Source: Mesorhizobium tianshanense
Lineage (GTDB): Bacteria; Pseudomonadota; Alphaproteobacteria; Rhizobiales; Rhizobiaceae
NCBI RefSeq assembly: GCF_007830515.1
Contig: NZ_VLKT01000017.1
Span: 62,001-126,000 of the forward strand
Length of the DNA: 64,000 bases
Direction: 5' to 3'
This document shows positions 11,819-20,522 of the stretch, piece after piece (positions within the stretch are counted from its first letter, which is position 1; the number at the start of each line of letters is the position of its first letter). The notes beneath the pieces were generated by a model that did not search any database, was not told the DNA's origin, and saw only the letters and a list, made by a program, of their open reading frames with translations. The translations under genes were made by a program, and so were the position numbers.

Positions 11819-12280
11819 TTGACCGACGATAGCAACAACGCTCGCAAGGACATCGATCTGCTCGAGCTGACCGCTCACATCGTGTCCGCCTACGTCGAGA
11901 AGAACCGCCTGCCGGCTTCCGGCCTCGGCGATCTCATCGCAAGCGTCAGCGCTTCGATAAGCGGGCTCGGACAACCCGCCGTCCCGGCAGCAGCGCCGTT
12001 GGTCCCCGCGGTCAACCCAAAGAAATCGGTGACGCCGGATTTCATCATCTGCCTCGAAGACGGCAAGAAGTTCAAATCCCTGAAGCGCCATATCGGCGTT
12101 CATTTTGGGCTGACGCCGGACGCCTATCGCGCCAAATGGGGCTTGCCGGCCGACTATCCGATGGTTGCTCCCAATTATGCGGCTTCGCGCTCGCAACTGG
12201 CGAAGGCGATAGGCCTTGGCCGCAAGGCCGCCCCGCCGGCGCCCGTCAAGAAGGCGAGGAAGCCCAAGGCCTCGGCCTAG
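11819..12280 (+). CDS. Ros/MucR-family zinc-finger-type transcriptional regulator
   Basis: A 153-residue DNA-binding regulator of the Ros/MucR family, which in rhizobia controls exopolysaccharide, motility and cell-surface genes. The start chosen is TTG at 11819 because GGAG sits 8 bases upstream; an earlier in-frame TTG at 11759 lacks a ribosome site. The DNA-binding region is near residues 74-130. In the Ros finger the second ligand is normally Cys, but here the segment reads CLEDGKKFKSLKRHIGVH, so position 81 is Asp. His91 and His95 are present. A basic Lys/Pro/Ala tail ends the protein. The AT-rich upstream stretch (11725-11760) could be an autoregulatory site. Confidence 0.88.
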   Translation: MTDDSNNARKDIDLLELTAHIVSAYVEKNRLPASGLGDLIASVSASISGLGQPAVPAAAPLVPAVNPKKSVTPDFIICLEDGKKFKSLKRHIGVHFGLTPDAYRAKWGLPADYPMVAPNYAASRSQLAKAIGLGRKAAPPAPVKKARKPKASA

Positions 12281-12301
12281 CAAGACGAGATCAGGTCTGG
12301 T

Positions 12302-12334
12302 CGCCCCGCCCAGTGGTAGCGCCACGGCGGGGCG
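12302..12334 (+). terminator. GC-rich stem-loop after the MucR-type gene
   Basis: Perfect 9-bp arms CGCCCCGCC (12302-12310) and GGCGGGGCG (12326-12334) lie 21 bases after the stop codon. There is no T-run on the plus strand, so it may be a weak or factor-assisted terminator or an mRNA-stabilising hairpin. Confidence 0.4.
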
Positions 12335-12464
12335 CGAAAATTGCTTGATCCAGGACAGGTTTTTGCACGCGCCCCGCACCGAACTGCGCTAAAGGCTTCG
12401 TGGTCGGACCAGCGCCCATGTGGAAGTGCCCCACCGGCCCGCCATTGCAACGGGGCCTAAATTC

Positions 12465-13706
12465 ATGACATCCGAATCCGATTCATCGCCCGACCAGCGC
12501 TATGCCGCCTTCCGGCACAAACCCTTCCTGAGTTATTGGGCGGCGCGCTTCCTTTCCACATTCGCCACCCAGATCGTATCCGTCGCCGTCGGCTGGCAGG
12601 TGTACGACCTGACCCGCGATCCGTTCGATCTCGGCCTTGTCGGCATTGTCCAGTTCCTGCCTTCGCTGCTGCTGGTGCTGGTCACCGGGGTGGTCGCCGA
12701 CCGTTTCGGACGCCGGCTGATCATGGCGCTGACGGTGCTGCTGGAGGCGATCTGCGCGTTGGCGCTTTTGCTGCTGACGCTGCGCGGCCTTGGCGGACCG
12801 GGGTTGATCTTCGTCGTGCTTGCCATGTTCGGCATCGCGCGCGCCTTCTTCGGGCCGGCCGCGGCGTCGCTGTTCGCCAACCTCGTGCCACCAGAGGATT
12901 TCGGCAACGCGATCGCCTGGAATTCGTCTGCCTGGCAAACCGCGACCATCATCGGGCCGGTCGCCGGCGGCCTGCTCTACGGGCTTTCGGCGGAAGCGGC
13001 ATACGGCACCGCCGCCGTTTTGATGTTTGTCGCCGCAGTGCTGGTCTTTACCATCCCCAAACCTGCCCAGCGCAACGAGACCGACAAGCCGACCATGCAG
13101 ACCCTGTTTGCCGGCTTCGGCTATATCTGGGGCGAGAAGATCGTGCTCGGCGCCATTTCGCTCGATTTGTTCGCCGTGCTTTTGTCCGGCGCCACGGCAC
13201 TGCTGCCGGTCTACGCGCGCGACATCCTCGAACTCGGCCCATGGGGTCTCGGACTGTTGCGATCGGCTCCCGGCATCGGCGCCATCTGCGTTGCCATCTG
13301 GCTGGCCGGACATCCGATCCGCAACCATGCCGGCGTGGTCATGCTCGGCTTCGTCGCGCTGTTCGGCGCCTTCACCGTGCTGTTCGGCCTCTCGACCATC
13401 ACCTGGCTGTCGATCGCGGCACTCGCCTTGCTCGGCGCCACCGACATGTTCAGCGTCTATATCAGAGAGACGCTGATCCAGTTGTGGACGCCGGATCAGG
13501 TGCGCGGCCGCGTCAACGCCGTCAATCAGGTTTTCGTCGGCGCCTCCAATGAGCTCGGCGAATTCCGCGCGGGCACCATGGCGGCGTTGATCGGCACCGT
13601 GCCGGCGGTGGTGATCGGCGGCGTCGGCGCAGTCATTGTCGCCGGGCTGTGGGCAGTGCTGTTCCCGCAACTGCGCAAGGTGCGTCACCTCGACGGGCGA
13701 AACTGA
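12465..13706 (+). CDS. MFS transporter (EntS/MFS_3-like exporter)
   Basis: A 413-residue inner-membrane protein with about 12 hydrophobic helices. The ATG at 12465 is preferred over a GTG at 12420 because the family N-terminus (FRHKPFLSYWAARFLSTFA) begins shortly after it. The loop between helices 2 and 3 carries VVADRFGRRLIM, the MFS signature. The whole matches the drug/siderophore exporter type MFS_3. The gene stands alone between the MucR-type gene and the quinone reductase. The substrate is unknown. Confidence 0.85.
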   Translation: MTSESDSSPDQRYAAFRHKPFLSYWAARFLSTFATQIVSVAVGWQVYDLTRDPFDLGLVGIVQFLPSLLLVLVTGVVADRFGRRLIMALTVLLEAICALALLLLTLRGLGGPGLIFVVLAMFGIARAFFGPAAASLFANLVPPEDFGNAIAWNSSAWQTATIIGPVAGGLLYGLSAEAAYGTAAVLMFVAAVLVFTIPKPAQRNETDKPTMQTLFAGFGYIWGEKIVLGAISLDLFAVLLSGATALLPVYARDILELGPWGLGLLRSAPGIGAICVAIWLAGHPIRNHAGVVMLGFVALFGAFTVLFGLSTITWLSIAALALLGATDMFSVYIRETLIQLWTPDQVRGRVNAVNQVFVGASNELGEFRAGTMAALIGTVPAVVIGGVGAVIVAGLWAVLFPQLRKVRHLDGRN

Positions 13707-13805
13707 TCCCAGGGCGCACTGATCCAAGCCGCAGGGTCAGCGAACTCCGAATGGCCGGAAGTTACGAGACGACGTGCCTTTGTGCGGCCCGGTGCCGTTA
13801 CACGC

Positions 13806-14420
13806 TCATGCTGCCTCCGCGCATCGAGGAGGTGCCTTGAAGAGGTTGCCGCCGATGGCGCGCGCGGCGTCGAAATGGGAGGTCGGATCCTGCGTCTCCG
13901 AGCCGAGCAGAAGCTCAGACGTCACAACGGATGCGCCACAATAGTCGAAGATGCCATGGTCGATCTGCGTCTTCATGGCTCCGAAATAGCCGTGCCGCGC
14001 ATAGGTTCGCAGATCGGCGCCTCCGATGGCCACCAGATGAACCCGGAGATGGCGAAGTTTCTTCACCAGTTTGGCGTCCGGGCCTTCATCGTAAGCCCAA
14101 CCATTTGCGAATACGCGATCGATCCATCCCTTGAGAAGCCCCGGCATAGACCACCAATAGACGGGATAGACCAGCACAAGGGCGTCGGCGCGATCGATCC
14201 TCGCCTGCTCGGCGGCAACATCGGCTGAAGGCGGCACCTCCCTGCGATGGACGGCGAGATCAGTCGTGGAGAATTTCGGATCGAAGGCTTCCGCTGCAAG
14301 GTCGGCAATTTCGAAGGAATTGCCGGGATCTGACCGCGATAAACCCTCGGCGACGTGCCTGGCGACGCCATGGCTGAGCGATCCGGGATTGGGATGCGCG
14401 ATAACGATCAGCGCGTGCAT
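13806..14420 (-). CDS. NAD(P)H-dependent quinone oxidoreductase, flavodoxin-like fold
   Basis: A 204-residue flavoprotein of the KefF/YwrO/MdaB group, which reduces quinones by two electrons using NAD(P)H. It starts MHALIVIAHPNPGSLS, the FMN/FAD phosphate-binding loop. The core motif LVLVYPVYWWSMPGLLKGWIDR (about 78-100) is typical. GGAG lies 9 bases before the start. It is divergent from a TetR gene with 79 bases between starts, which suggests induction by quinones or electrophiles through that repressor. Confidence 0.87.
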   Translation of the reverse strand: MHALIVIAHPNPGSLSHGVARHVAEGLSRSDPGNSFEIADLAAEAFDPKFSTTDLAVHRREVPPSADVAAEQARIDRADALVLVYPVYWWSMPGLLKGWIDRVFANGWAYDEGPDAKLVKKLRHLRVHLVAIGGADLRTYARHGYFGAMKTQIDHGIFDYCGASVVTSELLLGSETQDPTSHFDAARAIGGNLFKAPPRCAEAA

Positions 14421-14467
14421 ATCGAGACTCCTGCTGATTGGGTTGCGGCCAATGGGTCAAACTTATA

Positions 14468-14492
14468 TACTTTTGGTAAGTTACTTTTGGTA
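14468..14492. promoter_or_regulatory. direct repeat operator candidate between quinone reductase and TetR genes
   Basis: The 11-base sequence TACTTTTGGTA occurs at 14468-14478 and again at 14482-14492, a 14-base period. The junction forms a GTAA-G-TTAC palindrome. It occupies the divergent promoter gap 8 bases before the TetR start codon, so binding there would block both promoters. Confidence 0.5.
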
Positions 14493-14499
14493 CATAAGC

Positions 14500-15135
14500 A
14501 TGTCAAGCGCCGGACTGAGAGAACAGGTTTCCCATTCGCGACCGCGTCGCCGGCTGTCGCGGGAGGAACGGCATCGCCAGCTTCTGGACGTTGCATGGCG
14601 GTTGATCCGGGAAGAAGGAACGGAAGCCTTGACGCTCGGACGGCTGGCCGAGCAATCGGCTGTTACAAAACCCGTCGTTTATGATCATTTCGGCACGCGG
14701 TCCGGACTGCTGGCAGCGCTCTACCGGGAATTCGACGAACGCCAGAATACGCTCATGGACGCCGCCCTTCAGGCGAGCGAATCGACCTTGGCGGGCAGAG
14801 CCGCGGTCATCGCGTCCTCCTATGTCGACTGCGTGCTTCTCCAAGGCCGCGAGATACCCGGTGTCATCGCGGCGCTGGCCGGTTCGCCTGCGCTTGAAAG
14901 GATCAAGCGCGACTACGAGGCGGCGTTCATCGAGAAGTGCCGGATTGCGCTTTCCCCATTCGCCGGAATTGGTGCTGTCGCTCCAGCGGGCCTCTGGGCG
15001 ATGCTCGGTGCAGCCGAGGCCCTGTCCTATGCCGCCGCGATTGGAGAAATCACGGCTGCGCAGGCGCGGGACGAGCTCTTCCAAACAATCGTTGCAATGG
15101 TTGCCAGAAACGCGCGTCCGCATGCGCTAGATTAG
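14500..15135 (+). CDS. TetR-family transcriptional regulator
   Basis: A 211-residue repressor. The start is the ATG at 14500. The N-terminal HTH spans about 22-68 (RLSREERHRQLLDVAWRL, then LGRLAEQSAVTKPVVYDHFG). The rest is a helical ligand-binding domain. It is divergent from the quinone reductase gene, over a directly repeated candidate operator, so it is probably its local regulator. Its stop overlaps the stop of the convergent amidotransferase gene by 4 bases. Confidence 0.88.
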   Translation: MSSAGLREQVSHSRPRRRLSREERHRQLLDVAWRLIREEGTEALTLGRLAEQSAVTKPVVYDHFGTRSGLLAALYREFDERQNTLMDAALQASESTLAGRAAVIASSYVDCVLLQGREIPGVIAALAGSPALERIKRDYEAAFIEKCRIALSPFAGIGAVAPAGLWAMLGAAEALSYAAAIGEITAAQARDELFQTIVAMVARNARPHALD

Positions 15136-15848
15136 AACAGTGCGGGGTTGCCGAAGATCATCTGCAGGAACTCGCCGAGCCAGCGCTTCAGATGCATGTC
15201 CCAGACCAGCCGGCCGCCGAGATGATCGCGGCCTGGCTGCGCGCCGGGCAACTCAAAGCGGTGCGCGCCGCGAACGACCCAGCGCTGCATCATCGCCCGG
15301 GTCAATTCGCCGTGGAACTGGATGCCCCAGGCGTTGTCGCCGTAACGAAAGGCCTGGTTGGGATAGGTTTCGGCCGTCGCCAGCAGCGTCGCGTCCCTCG
15401 GCAGCGAAAAGCCTTCGCGGTGAAACTGGTAGACCATCTCCGGCCAGTGCATCAGCTTCCGGCCATCCTCGGTCGCCTTCAGCGGATACCAGCCGATCTC
15501 GACCAGCCCCTCGCCATGACCCTCGACCTTGCCGCCAAGATGGTTGACCAGCATCTGCGCGCCGAGGCAGATGCCGAGCAACGGCCGGTTCTCCCTGAGC
15601 GGAACCTTCAGCCAGTCGGTCTCGCGGCGGACGAAGTCGTCCTCGTCATTGGCGCTCATCGGACCGCCGAACACCACGGTTCCGGCGTGACCGTCCAGCG
15701 TTTCCGGCAAGGCGTCACCGAGCGGCGGGCAGCGGAGATCGAGGTCGAAGCCTTCTTCGATGAGCATGTGGCCGACGCGTCCGGGGCTCGAACTTTCCTG
15801 ATGCAGCACGATCAGGATTTTTGGTCTCGGCCTCGGCGTGGATGGCAT
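15132..15848 (-). CDS. class I glutamine amidotransferase (GuaA-N-like)
   Basis: A 238-residue stand-alone class I amidotransferase domain, which hydrolyses glutamine to deliver ammonia. The triad is complete: Cys94 in LGICLGAQ, His179 and Glu181 in IQFHGEL (usual form FHPE; here Pro is replaced by Gly). FGGPMSAND (60-68) is the oxyanion region. It is of the YfeJ/GMP-synthase-like group. The acceptor substrate is unknown. It is 11 bases upstream of the TerB gene in coordinates but, on the minus strand, follows it, so the two may be co-transcribed. Confidence 0.85.
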   Translation of the reverse strand: MPSTPRPRPKILIVLHQESSSPGRVGHMLIEEGFDLDLRCPPLGDALPETLDGHAGTVVFGGPMSANDEDDFVRRETDWLKVPLRENRPLLGICLGAQMLVNHLGGKVEGHGEGLVEIGWYPLKATEDGRKLMHWPEMVYQFHREGFSLPRDATLLATAETYPNQAFRYGDNAWGIQFHGELTRAMMQRWVVRGAHRFELPGAQPGRDHLGGRLVWDMHLKRWLGEFLQMIFGNPALF

Positions 15849-15859
15849 CGGGATCCTGT

Positions 15860-16339
15860 CTATTCGTCGCTCGACGTTCCGGTGGCGCCCGGCGCTTCGG
15901 CCGCCGCCTTGCGACGCGCCTCGACCCGGTCGCGGCGTTCGACGCCGATCAGTTCGGCGACTCGCCAGACGATATTATCCTCAAGTTCGTGCAACTCGCC
16001 ATCGGCATAGACGATCTCCCACATCAGGCCGATGAAGGCTTTTCGCGCGTGCGCGTCGAGCTGGCGCTTCAACACGCTGGTGAAGGCATAGAGGTCGACC
16101 GCCTCATTGTCGGCCCGCTCGCCGGCGGCGGCCAGCGCGTCGAGCTCATCGCCGCTGATCGAATAGCTTTCCGCCAGCACCGCCTTGAACCGCTCCCATT
16201 CGGCATCCTGACGCACGCCGTCGGCGTTCATCACATGGTAGAGAAGGGCGGATGCGGCAACGCGCGGATCATCGGCGTCATTGCTGGCGCCGCCACCTGC
16301 CGGCAGCTCCTTCAGAAATGACAGAACGCGTTCGAACAT
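15860..16339 (-). CDS. TerB-family protein
   Basis: A 159-residue helical protein with a tellurite-resistance TerB domain over about residues 25-135, including acidic segments such as MNADGVRQDAEWERF and YADGELHELEDNIV that resemble the family's metal-site region. The start at 16339 is supported by GGGAAG about 6 bases upstream; the longer open frame is not coding. It follows hemY on the same strand (43-base gap). No other ter genes are present, so a role in tellurite resistance should not be assumed. Confidence 0.85.
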   Translation of the reverse strand: MFERVLSFLKELPAGGGASNDADDPRVAASALLYHVMNADGVRQDAEWERFKAVLAESYSISGDELDALAAAGERADNEAVDLYAFTSVLKRQLDAHARKAFIGLMWEIVYADGELHELEDNIVWRVAELIGVERRDRVEARRKAAAEAPGATGTSSDE

Positions 16340-16382
16340 GCGATTACTTCCCATGGAGCCAAAACTACCAAGCTCAGCCAAA

Positions 16383-17978
16383 TCAGAACAAGCGAAACCT
16401 GCGTGTTGATTTTTCGTTCTCGTCGTCCGGGTCGACGCCGGGGTCGTCGGGCAGCCGGGCCAGTTCCTCCGCCGGTTCGACAGCTTCGGCATCCGGTGGC
16501 GCAGCGGCAAAGGCCGAGGCGGTAACCGGAGTGACATGGTCTTCGCCACCTTCCGATGCCGCAGCCGTGGTCTCGGCTGAAACAGCGGGGTTCAGCTCGA
16601 TCACATTTTCCTTTGCCGGCTTGGTTGGCGCCGCAATGGTCGGGACCGGGGCGTCCGGCGCGTCCTCATCACTGTCGATGAGCTGGCCGAGCCGCTCCAT
16701 CGGCGCCCGCCATTCGAAGGCGTCGAGCTTGCCGGTGATCGGCGATACCGGCGCCCAGCGTTCGGAGACGACGCCGTCGGCAACCCAGGCCGGATCGCGC
16801 GGTGCACGCACTGCCTTGGACAAAAGCTGCCGCACCTTGCCCTGGTCGCCGGTCTCGGCTTCCTCGATGTCGGCCAGCAGCAAATAGGCGCCCTCGCGGC
16901 GGTCCATGCGAATGGCAGCCTCGGCCTCCCGGCGGGCGGTTGAAAAATCATGCGCGTCGAGCGCGGCGCGCGCCACCGTCAGCGAGGATTCGGCGTGGTT
17001 CTTCTTCATCTCCTGCAGCTTCCTCGCCCGGTTCAGCCGGTCAAGCACGGCATCGCCGGGTCGGGCGTGGGTGTAAAGCTCGGCGATCTCCGGATGCGGC
17101 TCGGCCTTCCACGCCGCTTCCAGGATCTTCGAGCCCTTGCGGACATCGTTCTCCCGAAACAGCATTCTGGCGGCGGCGACGGCCGCCGCCGTGAAATCCG
17201 GCCGCAGCCGGTTGGCCTCGAGGGCGGCAGTCCTGGCGGCGTTGGGGTCGCTGTCGATCAGCGCCTGCGCCTTGGCGGTGAGTAGCACGGCGCGGCGCCG
17301 GTTGGCGGCGTCGCGCTCGATCTGCCGCGTCGATTTCTGCGCCTCGACCAGTTTCAGCGCCCCGTCCCAGTCGCCGCGCCCGGTCAGGTCTTCCAGCGTC
17401 GATTCGGCGGCCCAGGCCAGTTGCGGCGCCATAGCCGCGGCGCGCCCGGCATAGTGCCGCGCCGCGTTGCGGTCGCCGAGGCGCTCGGCCTCGAGATAAA
17501 GTCCGCGCAGGCCGAGCAGCCGCATTTCCGGATCGTCGAGCATGGTCTCGAACTTCTCGCGCGCGCCCTCGTGGTCGCCTTCGAGCAGCGAGGCCTGCGC
17601 CTCGAGCAGCTGGATCAGCGGCTCCTGGTCGGAGCGGATCAGCTTTGCCGCTTCCTTGGTCTTCTTGCGGGCAAGTGCCCCGTCACCGGCGCCGGCGGCG
17701 ATCATGCCGGTCGACAGCGCCTGATAGCCACGATCGCGGCGGCGCACTCGGAAATAGCGCGAGATGGTGTAAGGGCTGTTCCACAGCGACTTGATCAGCC
17801 ACCAGACGATCATCACCGCGGCAACGACGGCGACGACCGCCACCGCCGCCACCATCAGGCTGACCTGATATTGATAGCCGCTGAAGGTGACGACCATCTC
17901 GCCCGGCCGGTCGGCCAGCCAGGCGAAACCCAGCCCGAGCGCGAAAACGACGGCGAGGAAGAGGAGAATGCGAATCAT
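16383..17978 (-). CDS. hemY: HemY-type heme-biosynthesis-associated membrane TPR protein
   Basis: A 531-residue protein of the HemY_N/TPR family. Two N-terminal membrane helices (about 1-22 and 38-65) precede a HemY_N domain and a long alpha-solenoid of TPR-like helices to about residue 410. The last 120 residues are acidic, low-complexity and ought to be disordered. It is not the unrelated oxygen-dependent protoporphyrinogen oxidase also called HemY. It lies 13 bases after the Mic60-like gene. The biochemical role of HemY_N proteins is unresolved; the link to heme comes from conserved gene order with hemC-hemD. Confidence 0.88.
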   Translation of the reverse strand: MIRILLFLAVVFALGLGFAWLADRPGEMVVTFSGYQYQVSLMVAAVAVVAVVAAVMIVWWLIKSLWNSPYTISRYFRVRRRDRGYQALSTGMIAAGAGDGALARKKTKEAAKLIRSDQEPLIQLLEAQASLLEGDHEGAREKFETMLDDPEMRLLGLRGLYLEAERLGDRNAARHYAGRAAAMAPQLAWAAESTLEDLTGRGDWDGALKLVEAQKSTRQIERDAANRRRAVLLTAKAQALIDSDPNAARTAALEANRLRPDFTAAAVAAARMLFRENDVRKGSKILEAAWKAEPHPEIAELYTHARPGDAVLDRLNRARKLQEMKKNHAESSLTVARAALDAHDFSTARREAEAAIRMDRREGAYLLLADIEEAETGDQGKVRQLLSKAVRAPRDPAWVADGVVSERWAPVSPITGKLDAFEWRAPMERLGQLIDSDEDAPDAPVPTIAAPTKPAKENVIELNPAVSAETTAAASEGGEDHVTPVTASAFAAAPPDAEAVEPAEELARLPDDPGVDPDDENEKSTRRFRLF

Positions 17979-17991
17979 CGGGTTTTCCTCA

Positions 17992-19509
17992 TCACGCCTT
18001 CATCGCCCCGGCGATCAGTGCGTCGACCTGTGTCTCGACCTCGATCCGTGCCTTCAATTTGCCGGCAAACTCGGCTCCTGCGGCCTTGGCCGCCTCGGGC
18101 AGCGTATCGTATTCGCTGAGCGCCTTGGCGTAGTCGCCCTGGTTGACCGCCACCTCCATGCGCGCGACGGTTTCCGGCGCCCCGGCGCCTTCGACGGCAC
18201 CGATCGGCCTGACCTTGACCAGCGATTCGGCGCTCGACAACAGGTTTTGCAGGAAGCCGGCATTCTGGTCGACGGGCGCCGAGGCAGCAACCATGGCATT
18301 GGCCGCGGCGGCCACCTCGGCGGCGATGTCCGCGCGTGTCGGAACGCCCTTTTCGGCGTGGGGACGCAAGATCGCGATCTCCGGCGCGTCCGGCGAAATC
18401 GCCGCGAAGGTTTCGAGTTCGGCCGCGAATGGCGCACCGCGGTCGAGTGCCGCCTTCAGCGCCGACGCGGCGATGGCGAGCGCGATCTTCGGCTGCCCCG
18501 CCTGTGCCTCGACCTTGCCGGAAAGCTGCGACACCGACTGTTCCAGCGCGGCAAGCCGGCTTTCCTGCGCCGTCGTCGCCTCGCCGGCGGATTTCACCGC
18601 CGCGTCGAGCCCGGCCAGCTTTTCGTTGAGCGGCCCGAGATCGGCCGGCGCTGTGTTGCCGGCCTCGCCGAGGGCCGCGACCGCCGTCTCGATCTGCCTG
18701 ACCTTGTCGCCAAGCGCCTCAAACCCGGCGGTGTCGCCAGCCCCACCCTGCTCTACCGCCGATTTCAGCGCCGCGACATCCGCCTTGACCTGATCCAGCG
18801 CCGACGACAGCCCGTCCACCTCGGCCGACCCATCGCTGTTGCCGGCCGTGTCCTTGAGCCCGGCGATCTCGGTCTTCAGCGCGGCGATTTCACCATTGAC
18901 GCCGTCGAGCGACACACCGCCCGAGCCTGGCGCGCCCAGCAGGCCGGCGAACTGCAGCCCTCCTGCTGCGGCGAGCGCGATGACGCCGCCGACGATGCCG
19001 GCAGCGATGCCGTTGATGCCGCCACGCTTCGGCTGCGCTGCCATATCGTCATTCCTCGTTTGGGCTTCTTTCGGCGCTTCCTCGCTTCCGCTGGCCCCCG
19101 TCCCGCTGGCCCCCGTCACACTGGCTTTGGCCGATGCGTCGTCGAAACTGTAGTCGAAGGCCCGATTCGCCGATGCCTCCGAGCCGGCCGGATAAGTCGA
19201 TTTGGGCCCTTCAGGACCCCCGACGTTACCCTCTGCCGGCGGAACCGCGTCGGCATGTTCCCACGGCTCGAGATCGGTCTGGTCGGCATGCACCGGTTCG
19301 TCAGGAGCCTCCGGCTGCGAGGCTGCTTCCTCCACCTTCGCCTCCTCGGTCTGGGCTCCCTCGGCCTGGTCTCCCTCGGTCCGTGCCCCCTCAGTCCGTG
19401 CCTTGACGGCATCCTCGTCGGCAACGCGCGAGACGGCGCCGGGTTCGAGCTCGATGGTCACCGGCTCGCGACGGCTTTTCGAATGCCGCATCTTCGGCGT
19501 CTTGACCAT
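17992..19509 (-). CDS. Mic60/mitofilin-like membrane protein (COG4223)
   Basis: A 505-residue single-pass inner-membrane protein. ATG at 19509 is preferred (GGAG 7 bases upstream). Residues 1 to about 165 are charged, rich in Glu/Ala and repetitive, probably disordered in the cytoplasm. A Gly/Ala-rich membrane helix lies near 170-200. A coiled-coil region (about 205-345) and a C-terminal mitofilin-like domain face the periplasm. Alphaproteobacterial relatives of mitochondrial Mic60 are typically encoded beside hem genes, and the same order is seen here. It may shape inner-membrane invaginations and link the inner and outer membranes. Confidence 0.82.
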   Translation of the reverse strand: MVKTPKMRHSKSRREPVTIELEPGAVSRVADEDAVKARTEGARTEGDQAEGAQTEEAKVEEAASQPEAPDEPVHADQTDLEPWEHADAVPPAEGNVGGPEGPKSTYPAGSEASANRAFDYSFDDASAKASVTGASGTGASGSEEAPKEAQTRNDDMAAQPKRGGINGIAAGIVGGVIALAAAGGLQFAGLLGAPGSGGVSLDGVNGEIAALKTEIAGLKDTAGNSDGSAEVDGLSSALDQVKADVAALKSAVEQGGAGDTAGFEALGDKVRQIETAVAALGEAGNTAPADLGPLNEKLAGLDAAVKSAGEATTAQESRLAALEQSVSQLSGKVEAQAGQPKIALAIAASALKAALDRGAPFAAELETFAAISPDAPEIAILRPHAEKGVPTRADIAAEVAAAANAMVAASAPVDQNAGFLQNLLSSAESLVKVRPIGAVEGAGAPETVARMEVAVNQGDYAKALSEYDTLPEAAKAAGAEFAGKLKARIEVETQVDALIAGAMKA

Positions 19510-19631
19510 GCTTTGGCTCCGCAAAAATTCGCTTCGGGATGGTTCAGAAAGGGTCTAGCACATCACCAAGCGGTGAAAAGGGGCGGCGTGATGACACGGG
19601 GGCTTCGAAGGATTGGCGTCGACACCGGAAA

Positions 19632-19655
19632 TAAAAAAACCGCCTCGGCGGGCGG
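19632..19655 (-). terminator. rho-independent terminator after hemC-hemD
   Basis: On the minus strand a CCGCC/GGCGG hairpin with a 6-base loop is followed directly by seven T residues. It lies 150 bases after the hemD stop and 120 bases before the Mic60-like start, so the hemCD transcript probably ends here and the Mic60-hemY-terB unit has its own promoter in 19510-19630. Confidence 0.7.
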
Positions 19656-19804
19656 GTCGTTGGCGCAATCAGCACCACACAGAACTTACTAGCATAACTG
19701 CCGGCACAAAGTAAGAACAAATACGCTATACCTCAGGGCAATCGCCCAGCCCCTCATCGCCCTGCCGGCACCTTCTGCCCGGATAGGGCAGCGGCGGATG
19801 CTGG

Positions 19805-20521
19805 TCAGCGCCATGCCCGCAAAAGTCCCAGCAGCGCGTCTTCGCTGGGTTCCGGCGCAATGTGGATTTTTTTGCCGATGGCGTCGCCCAGGGCCGCGGC
19901 GATACGTCCGGACAGGGCGAAGAAACATGTGTTTTCAAAAAGCGCATGCAGCGCCGGCCGCCCGGTCAAGGCCTGCATCGCTGCCGCAGCCTTGGCCGAA
20001 TAGAGCAGCACCGCTTCAACTGGCTGGCCGGACAGGCGCGCAAGGATTGCGGCGTCCGAATAGCCAGACGTAACGGTATCGTAGGTCTCGATGGTGCGGA
20101 CGTTGATACAAGCGGCCCTCAGCCGCGCCTCGAACGCCGGAAACCGCACGCGTCCGCACAGATAGACGACCGTACCAGCCGCGAAGTTGCCGGCAAGCGC
20201 ATCGGCCAGCGCCTCGGCATCGCCCGGGCCTTCGCTGACGGACGGGAATCCCGCCGCGCGGGCTGCTTCCGCCGTCCTTTTGCCGACGGCGTGACAGGGC
20301 AAGGCGGCGAGCGTCGCGATGATCTCCTTCGGCGCATGGCGCACGGCATTGGCACTGGTGACCGCGACGGCCACGGCATTGTCGGCGGCTGCATCGGCAT
20401 CGACCGGCAGGGCCACCGTTTCTGTCAACGGCAACAGGACCGGCCGAAAACCTTGGTTCTCCAGCCGCTGTGCCGTGCGCGAGGCGCCCGGTTCCGGCCT
20501 CGTCACCAGGATGCGAACCAT
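19805..20521 (-). CDS. hemD: uroporphyrinogen-III synthase
   Basis: A 238-residue cytosolic enzyme that cyclises hydroxymethylbilane to uroporphyrinogen III with inversion of ring D. The N-terminus [20 protein letters not shown] is typical. Sequence conservation in this family is low, but [11 protein letters not shown] (about 52-62) and [11 protein letters not shown] (about 175-185) match. It begins one base after the hemC stop, so the pair is co-transcribed and coupled. Confidence 0.88.
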   Translation of the reverse strand: MVRILVTRPEPGASRTAQRLENQGFRPVLLPLTETVALPVDADAAADNAVAVAVTSANAVRHAPKEIIATLAALPCHAVGKRTAEAARAAGFPSVSEGPGDAEALADALAGNFAAGTVVYLCGRVRFPAFEARLRAACINVRTIETYDTVTSGYSDAAILARLSGQPVEAVLLYSAKAAAAMQALTGRPALHALFENTCFFALSGRIAAALGDAIGKKIHIAPEPSEDALLGLLRAWR

Positions 20522-20522
20522 G

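Noticed and set aside
16339..16549. N-terminal extension of the TerB frame to 229 residues
   Set aside because: The extension is Arg/Pro-rich shadow of the hemY 3' end; the ATG at 16339 has its own ribosome site.
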